Positions 1 to 5,349 of a stretch of DNA of 5,476 nucleotides are shown here, piece by piece. Position 1 is the first letter of the stretch, and each line of letters begins with the position of its first letter. The translations under genes were made by a program, and so were the position numbers. Source of the stretch: DASYQV01 sp036005125 (GTDB lineage: Bacteria; Acidobacteriota; Vicinamibacteria; Vicinamibacterales; UBA2999); NCBI GenBank assembly GCA_036005125.1, contig DASYQV010000270.1:1-5476 (forward strand), written 5' to 3'. A model generated the notes under the pieces. The model saw only the letters and a program-made list of their open reading frames with translations. It was not told the DNA's origin and searched no databases.

Positions 1-3000
1 GATGGTGGCGCGACCCCGGTCAACGTCATCGCCAACGCCGCTGCCACCAGCACAACTGGCGGCGTGCTGGAGGTGGACACGATCGCTGATCCGACGATCG
101 CGCTTCAGGGATCGAGCACAGCCGATGCTCCGTTCATTCTGATCAACCTGATCACGACTGGGAAAACCAGTCTGCGCGCCAGTTATCGAGTGCGCGATCT
201 CGACGCGTCGGCAGACAACGCAGTGCAGCAGGTGGCGCTCCACTATCGCGTTGGAGATTCCGGCAACTTCACGAACGTTCCCGCTGCCTTCGTCGCGGAT
301 GCGACCGACCCGGGCTCGGCCACCAAAGAGACGTTCGTCAGCGTGATGCTCCCCGCGGCGGTCGAGAACCAGCCGCTGGTGCAGGTTCGCATCATGACCA
401 CGAATGCGATCGGCAACGACGAGCTGGTCGGCATTGACGATATCCGGGTAGAGGAAGCCACGCCGCAGACGACGAATCCTTCCGGCGTGGGCGCGGCGTC
501 GCCTTCCACGGTGATCGTCGGCGGCAGCACTCTGCTGACGACCACCGTCACGCCGGGAATGAACCCGTTGAGCACCGGCCTCTCGGTGACGGCGGACCTC
601 TCGGCGATCGGCGGCGACGCCGCGCAGCTATTCCTCAACAGCGGCAACAACGTGTTCTCGTTCGCAACAACGGTCAGCGCGGCCACGGCGCCGGGGAACA
701 AATCGTTGCCGGTGGCCATTGCGGATGCGCAAAGCCGGGTCGGTAGGGCAACGATCGCGCTGACCGTGGTGGCCATTCCGGCGGCGACGCCAATCAGTGC
801 GATCCAGGGACCCGGCATCGCTTCGCCATTCGCGGGCAACACCGTGACCGCGCGCGGCATCGTCACCGCGCTGCGAACCAATGGTTTCTTCATCCAGTCG
901 CTTCCAGCGGACGAGGATGGGTTCCCGGAGACGTCTGAGGGCGTTTTCGTGTTCACCTCGTCTCCGCCGACGACGACCGTCGGCGATGAGGTGTTCGTGA
1001 CCGGCACCGTCGTCGAGTTCGTGCCGACTGCCGATCCCCACCAGCGGCCGGTGACCGAAATCGGCGGGTCGCCCAGCGTGGTACGCGTCTCAACGGGGAG
1101 CGTCCTGCCGGCGCCGATTTCAATCACGGCCGCCGATCTTACGCGGACTGCAGGAGTCGATCAGCTCGAGCGGTTCGAAGGGATGCGCGTGACCGTGCCG
1201 TCGCTGACCGTCGTGGCGCCGACTGGCGGCGCGGTCGACGAACCCAATGCCACGTCGTCGTCCAACGGGGTGTTTTACGCGGTGATCACCGGCACGCCGA
1301 GACCCTTCCGCGAACCGGGGATCGATGTGCTTGACTACCCGTTCCCCGGCGCACCCGCGAACGTGCCGACCTTCGACGGCAACCCGGAGCGGATTCGCGT
1401 GGACAGCGACGCCCAGCTCGCCAGCGTCTCGCCCTTGGTGGCGGCGCCGAAAATCGACGTGGCCACCGGCCAGACGATCACTGGCATGGTGGGTGTCCTC
1501 GATTACGGCTTCCGGACCTACACGATTCTGCCGGATCCGACGTCTCCGACGATGATTCTCGGCGCAGCCATCGGCACACCGGCTCCCGCGCCCGGCGCCA
1601 ACACGTTTACCGTCGCGAGCTGGAACATCGAGCGTTTCTACAACAACACCACCAACGACGCAGGCGATGACGTGGTGCTCACGGCGGCGGCATTCGCGCG
1701 GCGTCGGCTGAAGGCATCGCTCGTCATTCGAAATGCGCTGCACACGCCGGACATCGTCGCGGTTCAGGAAGTGGAGAACCAGTCGACGCTGCAGGCACTC
1801 GCAGAGACCATCAATGCCGACGTGGTGGCGGCGACCGGTGTCGATCCGCAGTACGCCGCGTACGTCGAGGAAGGCAACGACATCGGCGGGATTGACGTCG
1901 GGTTCCTCGTCAAGCAGGCAACGGTGACCGTAGCGGGCGTGACGCAGCAGGGCAAGGATACGACCTACGTCGAGCCCGAGGGCGCGACCGCAACGCTCAA
2001 CGACCGTCCGCCGCTCATCCTCGAAGCCACCGTCCACAAGCCGGGCACGACCCCGCGAACGATTACGGTCATCAACAATCACCTGCGATCGCTCAACGGC
2101 GCCGACGACGACACCGCAAACGGACGGCGCGTTCGGGCGAAGCGACGGGCACAAGCCGAGTATCTTGCGAACCTCGTGCAGGCGCGACAGGCGGCAAATC
2201 CGAACGAGCGCATGCTCGTGGTCGGCGACTTCAACGCGTTCGAGTTCAACGACGGACTCGTCGACGGCATCGGCACCATTCGCGGCGCGCCAACACCGGG
2301 CGACCAGGTGATGCTCGCGAGCTCCGACCTTGTGAGTCCGGACCTGATGCTGCTGGACGCGCTGGCGCCGACGTCGGACCGCTATTCGTTCATGTTCGAC
2401 GGGAACGCCCAGTCCCTGGATCACGTGCTCGCCACCGCGAACATGGCTGGCGAATTCGCGGGGGTGGGCCTCGCACATGCACGAGTCAACAGCGACATGC
2501 CCGAGTCGCTGCGCGGCGACATCACGCGGATGGAGCGCGTCTCGGACCACGACCCGACGCTCGTCTACCTCGCGATGTCCACGGTGCCGCCGCCGGTTGT
2601 CCAGGCGGGCGCGGATCAGACGGTGGTCACCGATCGGTTCGGGCTTGGCACGTTCACGCTGACGGCGACCGCGTCGGGCTCGGGCGCGCTGACGTACGCA
2701 TGGCTCGAGAACGGCAGCCCGCTCTCGGCATCCAACACGCTGTCGGTCACGCTGACGCGCACGCCAGGCCAGTACACGTACACGTTCACCGCGACAGACG
2801 CCTTCGGACAGTCAGCATCGGATGACGTGCGGGTGGACGTGATCATCCCGAGCGGCGTGCCGGGGCCGCAAGGTCCCAAGGGAGACGCCGGACCGCCGGG
2901 ACCACCGGGGGCGTCGGGACCGCCAGGACCGCCCGGACCACTAGGGCCGCCAGGACCGTCGGGGTCTGCTGGCCCACAGGGCGCTCCGGGAGTGGCCGGG

Positions 3001-3195
3001 CCGAAGGGTGATAAAGGCGACAAGGGTGACCGTGGTGAGGGCCTGGTCAGCGGCACGCTTCTGATGCTGATCGACAACGATCAGCCGCCGGCCGGGTACA
3101 CACTGTTCGGCACGTTCACGCAGGTGATGGACACGCGACCCGGGCGTCCCGGTGGTGTTCGTCTGGTCGTGGTGCGCGTCTACAGGAAGAGCTAG
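1..3195 (+). CDS. Secreted multidomain EEP-family nuclease with collagen-like tail (5' partial)
   Basis: The frame is open from base 1 to the TAG at 3193-3195, so the start is upstream; 1064 residues are visible. Numbering from the first window codon: residues 1-150 form a beta-sandwich-like module ending in GIDDIRV; 161-258 an Ig-like module; about 264-515 an OB-fold-like region (FFIQS at 296, TSEGVFVF at 311) of the kind preceding the catalytic domain in ExeM/NucH-type extracellular nucleases. Residues 536-858 are an endonuclease/exonuclease/phosphatase domain with every expected catalytic motif: WNIERF (N542, E544), QEVEN (E590), NNHL (H694), GDFNAF (D743, N745), SLDH (D807, H808) and SDHDP (D849, H850). 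The family cleaves phosphodiester bonds using a divalent metal. Then come a PKD/Ig-like domain (862-948), 21 Gly-X-Y triplets (952-1014) and a 50-residue cap. Export is inferred from architecture, since the signal peptide would lie outside the window. No sorting motif or membrane anchor is visible at the C-terminus. Substrate (DNA, RNA or another phosphodiester) is not determined by sequence alone. Confidence 0.93.
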   Translation, partial: DGGATPVNVIANAAATSTTGGVLEVDTIADPTIALQGSSTADAPFILINLITTGKTSLRASYRVRDLDASADNAVQQVALHYRVGDSGNFTNVPAAFVADATDPGSATKETFVSVMLPAAVENQPLVQVRIMTTNAIGNDELVGIDDIRVEEATPQTTNPSGVGAASPSTVIVGGSTLLTTTVTPGMNPLSTGLSVTADLSAIGGDAAQLFLNSGNNVFSFATTVSAATAPGNKSLPVAIADAQSRVGRATIALTVVAIPAATPISAIQGPGIASPFAGNTVTARGIVTALRTNGFFIQSLPADEDGFPETSEGVFVFTSSPPTTTVGDEVFVTGTVVEFVPTADPHQRPVTEIGGSPSVVRVSTGSVLPAPISITAADLTRTAGVDQLERFEGMRVTVPSLTVVAPTGGAVDEPNATSSSNGVFYAVITGTPRPFREPGIDVLDYPFPGAPANVPTFDGNPERIRVDSDAQLASVSPLVAAPKIDVATGQTITGMVGVLDYGFRTYTILPDPTSPTMILGAAIGTPAPAPGANTFTVASWNIERFYNNTTNDAGDDVVLTAAAFARRRLKASLVIRNALHTPDIVAVQEVENQSTLQALAETINADVVAATGVDPQYAAYVEEGNDIGGIDVGFLVKQATVTVAGVTQQGKDTTYVEPEGATATLNDRPPLILEATVHKPGTTPRTITVINNHLRSLNGADDDTANGRRVRAKRRAQAEYLANLVQARQAANPNERMLVVGDFNAFEFNDGLVDGIGTIRGAPTPGDQVMLASSDLVSPDLMLLDALAPTSDRYSFMFDGNAQSLDHVLATANMAGEFAGVGLAHARVNSDMPESLRGDITRMERVSDHDPTLVYLAMSTVPPPVVQAGADQTVVTDRFGLGTFTLTATASGSGALTYAWLENGSPLSASNTLSVTLTRTPGQYTYTFTATDAFGQSASDDVRVDVIIPSGVPGPQGPKGDAGPPGPPGASGPPGPPGPLGPPGPSGSAGPQGAPGVAGPKGDKGDKGDRGEGLVSGTLLMLIDNDQPPAGYTLFGTFTQVMDTRPGRPGGVRLVVVRVYRKS
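1606..2574 (+). other. EEP (DNase I-like) catalytic domain within the nuclease
   Basis: This is the catalytic core of the large gene. Motif order and spacing match the endonuclease/exonuclease/phosphatase superfamily: N and E in WNIERF at the first strand, E in VQEVEN, H in NNHLRS, D and N in VGDFNAFE, D and H in SLDHV, and the final SDHDP. None of the usual catalytic residues is missing, so the domain should be active. The FTVASWNIERF opening and the NNHLRS and SLDHVLA forms are closest to secreted ExeM/NucH-type nucleases rather than to exonuclease III or inositol phosphatases. That last point is from memory of the families. Confidence 0.9.
2854..3042 (+). repeat. Collagen-like Gly-X-Y repeat, 21 triplets, in the nuclease tail
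   Basis: There are 21 uninterrupted G-X-Y triplets (63 residues). The middle is proline-rich (GPP occurs repeatedly), and the C-terminal end is charged (GPK, GDK, GDK, GDR, GEG). Bacterial collagen-like segments form triple helices without hydroxyproline, and charged triplets often help stabilise them. The repeat would therefore make the nuclease trimeric and hold its catalytic domains away from a C-terminal knob. The DNA here is strongly skewed, with almost no T between about 2886 and 2960, so slipped-strand length variation is plausible. Trimerisation is inference. Confidence 0.9.
3043..3192 (+). other. C-terminal cap following the collagen-like stalk
   Basis: This 50-residue segment runs from LVSGTLLMLID through PPAGYTLFGTF to a beta-rich basic end (VRLVVVRVYRKS). 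Short domains of this kind (PPAGYTxxG followed by a terminal beta strand) commonly follow collagen-like stalks in bacterial proteins, where they may nucleate trimers or bind a surface. That role is inference. There is no LPXTG, PEP-CTERM, membrane helix or recognisable secretion C-terminal domain. Confidence 0.5.
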
Positions 3196-3321
3196 GGGTC
3201 AGAACGGGGTCAGAACGGGGTCAGACCCTGAGTACGACCCGACTCAAGGCCTTAAGTCGGATCGACTAAATGCCTTGAGTCGACCTATCACCAGGGTCAG
3301 ACCCCGGTCTGACCCCGGTCG
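3195..3321. repeat. Nested palindromic REPIN/MITE-like intergenic element
   Basis: The left arm has three 11-bp tandem units (GGGGTCAGAAC at 3195-3205 and 3206-3216, GGGGTCAGACC at 3217-3227). The right arm has two units of the opposite orientation (GACCCCGGTCT at 3300-3310, GACCCCGGTCG at 3311-3321). Segments 3206-3230 and 3292-3316 are inverted copies of each other with 23 of 25 positions matching. Between the arms lies a second, independent hairpin at 3240-3282. This resembles paired inverted REP sequences (REPINs), which are mobilised in trans by RAYT (Y1/IS200-like) transposases and usually leave no target duplication. I see no flanking direct repeat and no transposase in the window. Assignment to a REP family is inference; the repeat structure is seen directly. 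Confidence 0.8.
3240..3282. repeat. Central long hairpin of the palindromic element
   Basis: CGACTCAAGGC at 3240-3250 is a perfect inverted repeat of GCCTTGAGTCG at 3272-3282. The stem continues inward with two pairs (3252-3253 with 3269-3270) and AGTCG at 3255-3259 pairing with CGACT at 3263-3267 around a three-base loop, broken only by single mismatches at 3251/3271 and 3254/3268. In total 18 base pairs fold within 43 bases. No T-run follows, so it does not look like an intrinsic terminator on either strand, although it could attenuate read-through or protect the 3' end of the upstream mRNA. Confidence 0.8.
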
Positions 3322-3322
3322 G

Positions 3323-3335
3323 TACAATAAGCGCG
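3323..3335 (+). promoter_or_regulatory. -10 box giving a probable leaderless transcript of the phosphoesterase gene
   Basis: TACAAT at 3323-3328 matches the sigma-70 -10 consensus TATAAT at five of six positions. Six bases (AAGCGC) separate it from the GTG at 3335, so transcription would begin at or next to the start codon's G, giving a leaderless mRNA. No purine-rich Shine-Dalgarno site lies just upstream of 3335, which fits. The -35 region would fall inside the right arm of the palindromic element near 3300-3305 (GACCCC), a poor match to TTGACA. The promoter call rests on the -10 box and its spacing alone. Confidence 0.6.
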
Positions 3336-4726
3336 TGCCGGAGTTTCATGCAGAACCCTACCTCCAGCTCGCCGGCCTCTCACACAAATCGGCGCTCATC
3401 AGCTGGGGCGCGTTCTACTTCAAAACGCGATCGCGCGGCGAATGGAAGCTCGTGGACGACAGCGACCTGCGCCACGTGCATCCTCCGCGGCGCGAGAGCA
3501 TCGGCGCCCGGTCCGATACTTATGGTCCCGCGCGTGTGAAGGTCTACGACAGCACCGGCGCGCTCGCAGCCACAAGCTTCGTCGAGACCTGCAACTACTG
3601 CTGGGTGGCCGGGCTGGCGCCCGACACGGTCTACCGCTACGAGGTCATCGTCAAGGACGAGCACTGGGCCGCCGGAGACCGCTGGGACTGGAAACCGGGC
3701 GAAACACAGGGCCTGGTCCAGCAAGGGCGGCAGTATCACAACCAGTTCCGCACGCATCCCGATCCCACCGTCGAGCCGACCGGGTCGTTCACCTTCATGG
3801 TCGTCGGTGACTACGGAACGGGCATCCGCAAGTCGACGCCCAGGCGGCGGCAGCGCGAAGTCGCGCTCGCCATGCAGAAAGCGTTCGACACGTTCGACGT
3901 ACGCCTCGTCATCACCGCCGGCGACAACATCTACGCCGGCAACCGCATTCTCGGCATCCCGATCGGCGCGACGGGTGACGAAGACGACGACTGGTTCTTC
4001 ACGTTCTATCAGCCGTATCGATACATCGTGAACCGCGTCCCGGTGTACCCGTGCATCGGCAACCATGACACGGGCGAGACCGAAGATCGCGATGACCGGG
4101 AGCAGCTCCTCGACAACCTGTACCTGAGGGAGCGCATCGCCAGCGACGAAGCCGCCGGGCGCGCGTCGATCGATCCGGGGTTGTTCTACCGCTTTCGCTA
4201 CGGACGCGACGTCGAATTCATCTGTCTCGACACGTCGAAAGAGAGCTTCTGGCGCCGCGGCCGGCTGTTTCAATACCCGAAGCACTGGGAGTGGATCGAG
4301 CAGACACTCGCCTCCAACGGCAGCGTGCGATGGCGGATCCCCTTCTGCCATCATCCACCCTTCTGCGCGGGCCCGCAGCACCACAACACCGACCACATGG
4401 AGACGCTGCTGCCGCTCTTCGCTCAGGGCGGCGCGCGCGTCGTGTTCAGCGGCCACGAGCACAACTTCCAGCATTCGCGCCACGACGGCGTCGACTACTT
4501 CGTCACCGGCGCGGGCAGCAAAGTCAACAAGGGCAGGCCTGATGATTTCGAGCGGGCCCACACGCTCTCCTGGTCGGACAACGCGCACTTCCTGCTCGTC
4601 ACGATCGACGGCGATCAGATGCGAGTTCGGCCGTTTGGCGAGCTCGTCGACGGCGAGCTTGCGGAGCTTCCGCGCTTCCTCCCATCAGGTGAAAAGGCCA
4701 CCGGCCCGATCATCATCGCGCGCTGA
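3335..4726 (+). CDS. Purple-acid-phosphatase-type metallophosphoesterase
   Basis: The protein has 463 residues, starts at GTG 3335 and ends at TGA 4724-4726. The frame stays open upstream to 3152, but that extension reads through the palindromic repeat and the 3' end of the nuclease gene; the TACAAT box just before 3335 favours the GTG. Residues 1 to about 145 resemble the fibronectin-III-like N-terminal domain of purple acid phosphatases (LAPDTVYRYEV is typical). The catalytic domain has all five dinuclear-metal motifs: GDYG (D159), GDNIY (D197, Y200), GNHD (N243, H244), CHHPP (H339 likely ligand) and GHEH (H374, H376). The Tyr in GDNIY is the PAP hallmark that gives the Fe(III) charge-transfer colour. 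Likely reaction: hydrolysis of phosphomonoesters or related phosphoesters; the substrate is unknown. No N-terminal signal peptide or membrane helix is visible (start MPEFHAEPYLQLAG), unusual for PAPs, so it may be cytoplasmic. The stretch at 58-110 and the loops rich in D/E/R are not recognised further. Confidence 0.93.
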   Translation: MPEFHAEPYLQLAGLSHKSALISWGAFYFKTRSRGEWKLVDDSDLRHVHPPRRESIGARSDTYGPARVKVYDSTGALAATSFVETCNYCWVAGLAPDTVYRYEVIVKDEHWAAGDRWDWKPGETQGLVQQGRQYHNQFRTHPDPTVEPTGSFTFMVVGDYGTGIRKSTPRRRQREVALAMQKAFDTFDVRLVITAGDNIYAGNRILGIPIGATGDEDDDWFFTFYQPYRYIVNRVPVYPCIGNHDTGETEDRDDREQLLDNLYLRERIASDEAAGRASIDPGLFYRFRYGRDVEFICLDTSKESFWRRGRLFQYPKHWEWIEQTLASNGSVRWRIPFCHHPPFCAGPQHHNTDHMETLLPLFAQGGARVVFSGHEHNFQHSRHDGVDYFVTGAGSKVNKGRPDDFERAHTLSWSDNAHFLLVTIDGDQMRVRPFGELVDGELAELPRFLPSGEKATGPIIIAR

Positions 4727-4767
4727 CTGCCAACGCGCGTCCTCGGCTGGTTCGCGAAACACTTCTT

Positions 4768-4782
4768 GCGCGCTCCGCGCGC
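4768..4782. repeat. GC hairpin between the phosphoesterase and the 93-aa gene
   Basis: GCGCGC, a TCC loop, then GCGCGC form a perfect 6-bp stem. It lies within a wider inverted repeat: CTGCCA at 4727-4732 pairs with TGGCAG at 4787-4792, and CGCG at 4734-4737 with CGCG at 4783-4786, with one bulged A. CTGCCA begins immediately after the phosphoesterase stop. No T-run follows, so it is not a classical terminator, but it could still end or stabilise the upstream transcript. The 14-mer GCGCTCCGCGCGCC here recurs at 5262-5275. Confidence 0.45.
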
Positions 4783-4817
4783 CGCGTGGCAGCGTCATTG
4801 CACCGTCGGACTCGAGT

Positions 4818-4823
4818 GAAGGA
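4818..4823 (+). promoter_or_regulatory. Shine-Dalgarno site that fixes the start of the 93-aa gene
   Basis: GAAGGA lies seven bases before ATG 4831, an ideal ribosome-binding arrangement. It favours ATG 4831 over the in-frame upstream GTG codons at 4786 and 4816, which have no such site and would add arginine-rich residues read from the hairpin spacer. Confidence 0.6.
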
Positions 4824-4830
4824 TCGCGCA

Positions 4831-5112
4831 ATGGTAGACGTGCGCCCCCGTTATCGCCCGCCTTCTCCACGCGGCCTGTCGAACCCAGTCGAGATCAGGC
4901 GGCGCCCCGTGCTGAATCCGTTCGAGGTGGCCGCCCGCAGCTTCGAAATCCTGCAGAAAGACCTCGGTGCACTGGGACGTGCGCGTCTCGTCGACATCAT
5001 CGACGCGTTCGACCTGAACCCGGGCAATGAAGACATCGGCTGGATGAGTGACCTTCAGCTCCGCCATTTCATCTGCGTCGCCGTGGAAACCCAGTTGCTC
5101 CATCGGCGGTAG
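4831..5112 (+). CDS. Small hypothetical protein, 93 aa
   Basis: I do not recognise a family. The ATG at 4831 is preceded by GAAGGA at good spacing, and the stop is TAG at 5110-5112. The first 30 residues are rich in Pro and Arg (MVDVRPRYRPPSPRG) and probably disordered. From about residue 30 the protein looks like two or three amphipathic helices: FEVAARSFEILQKDLGALGRARLVDIIDAF, a DLNPGNEDIG turn, then WMSDLQLRHFICVAVETQLL. There is no signal peptide, transmembrane segment or metal motif; one Cys is present. Third codon positions are GC-rich as in the neighbours, supporting real coding over the overlapping minus-strand frame at 4795-5103. It lies 104 bp after the phosphoesterase, so it could be co-transcribed, but a hairpin lies between and no link in function can be read. 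Confidence 0.62.
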   Translation: MVDVRPRYRPPSPRGLSNPVEIRRRPVLNPFEVAARSFEILQKDLGALGRARLVDIIDAFDLNPGNEDIGWMSDLQLRHFICVAVETQLLHRR

Positions 5113-5192
5113 TCAGAGTCGTACCGGACTCAATCGGCTCACATCTCGCGCGCGAGAAAGACGTATTCTGCGCAGAGCTCATCCCGTTCACC

Positions 5193-5241
5193 AACCAGTC
5201 GACCGCCCTGCCTGACATCCCGGCAGAGCCCTTGACTGGTT
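5193..5241. repeat. Imperfect 49-base hairpin
   Basis: AACCAGTC at 5193-5200 is the perfect inverted repeat of GACTGGTT at 5234-5241. Inside, after a short mismatched stretch, GC at 5205-5206 pairs with GC at 5228-5229, and CTGCC at 5208-5212 pairs with GGCAG at 5222-5226 around a nine-base loop. It could be a transcript-end structure, a degenerate mobile-element end or a small structured RNA; the sequence does not decide between these. Confidence 0.45.
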
Positions 5242-5258
5242 AGCACAGTGCTTGTTTT

Positions 5259-5293
5259 GGTGCGCTCCGCGCGCCTTAGCCCGTTATGCGGGC
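5259..5293. repeat. Two adjacent GC hairpins, the first repeating the 4770-4783 14-mer
   Basis: GGTGCGC at 5259-5265, loop TCC, and GCGCGCC at 5269-5275 pair with one T/G wobble; this includes GCGCTCCGCGCGCC, identical to 4770-4783. Three bases later GCCCG at 5279-5283 and CGGGC at 5289-5293 pair around a TTATG loop. No T-run follows on the plus strand, and on the minus strand the hairpins are followed by AAAAC, so neither is a standard terminator. Confidence 0.4.
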
Positions 5294-5349
5294 CACAGCG
5301 AGTACGAGTTCGCCTACGTACGAAAGATGCGGTCGACGTACGACCGGAA

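Larger units (their letters stand above)
5113..5349. other. Intergenic region between apparently convergent genes, with hairpins
   Basis: No frame here shows a start, ribosome-binding site and credible composition together. Plus-strand frames translate to arginine-rich shadow protein. The region holds an imperfect hairpin at 5193-5241, a GC hairpin at 5259-5275, a GCCCG/CGGGC hairpin at 5279-5293, and an 8-bp direct repeat ACGTACGA at 5316-5323 and 5337-5344. No T-rich intrinsic terminator is evident for either flanking gene. Confidence 0.5.

Noticed and set aside
1120..2550. Long open frame of 476 codons inside the nuclease gene
   Set aside because: It overlaps the EEP domain, whose catalytic motifs are intact in the plus-strand frame. 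The translation is Arg/His/Val-rich with no recognisable motif, as expected for a shadow frame in GC-rich DNA.
2616..3077. Minus-strand frame with its own Gly/Pro-rich collagen-like stretch
   Set aside because: The complement of GGN-CCN repeats also encodes Gly and Pro, so this is a mirror of the true collagen-like tract. It has no other domain support.
3195..3300. Intrinsic transcription terminator for the nuclease gene
   Set aside because: The stems are strong, but no run of T follows on either strand. Attenuation remains possible but is not supported.
3195..3321. CRISPR array
   Set aside because: The repeats are 11 bp, tandem without spacers, and inverted between arms. There are no 25-40 bp direct repeats with unique spacers.
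3152..3334. Upstream extension of the phosphoesterase reading frame (61 more codons)
   Set aside because: It overlaps the end of the nuclease gene and reads through the palindromic repeat. The family-like sequence starts only after GTG 3335, and a -10 box lies just before that codon.
3380..4588. Minus-strand open frame of 402 codons opposite the phosphoesterase
   Set aside because: The plus strand encodes all five PAP motifs. The minus frame is a composition shadow rich in Val, Arg, Asp and Ala.
4795..5103. Minus-strand 102-codon frame opposite the 93-aa gene
   Set aside because: The plus-strand gene has a well-placed GAAGGA site and GC-rich third positions; the minus frame has no visible ribosome-binding site. 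Some doubt remains.
5141..5240. Minus-strand peptide end reading ERDELCAEYVFLAREM before a TGA
   Set aside because: The last residues look protein-like, but the frame upstream is arginine-rich, lacks a credible start, and passes through the hairpins. Probably chance, or at most a remnant.
5193..5293. Integron attC site (AAC...GTTAGC and GTTATGC sequences near hairpins)
   Set aside because: Neither GTTAGCA nor GTTATGC fits GTTRRRY, and no matching RYYYAAC partner with paired inner boxes was found upstream. No integrase is present in the window.
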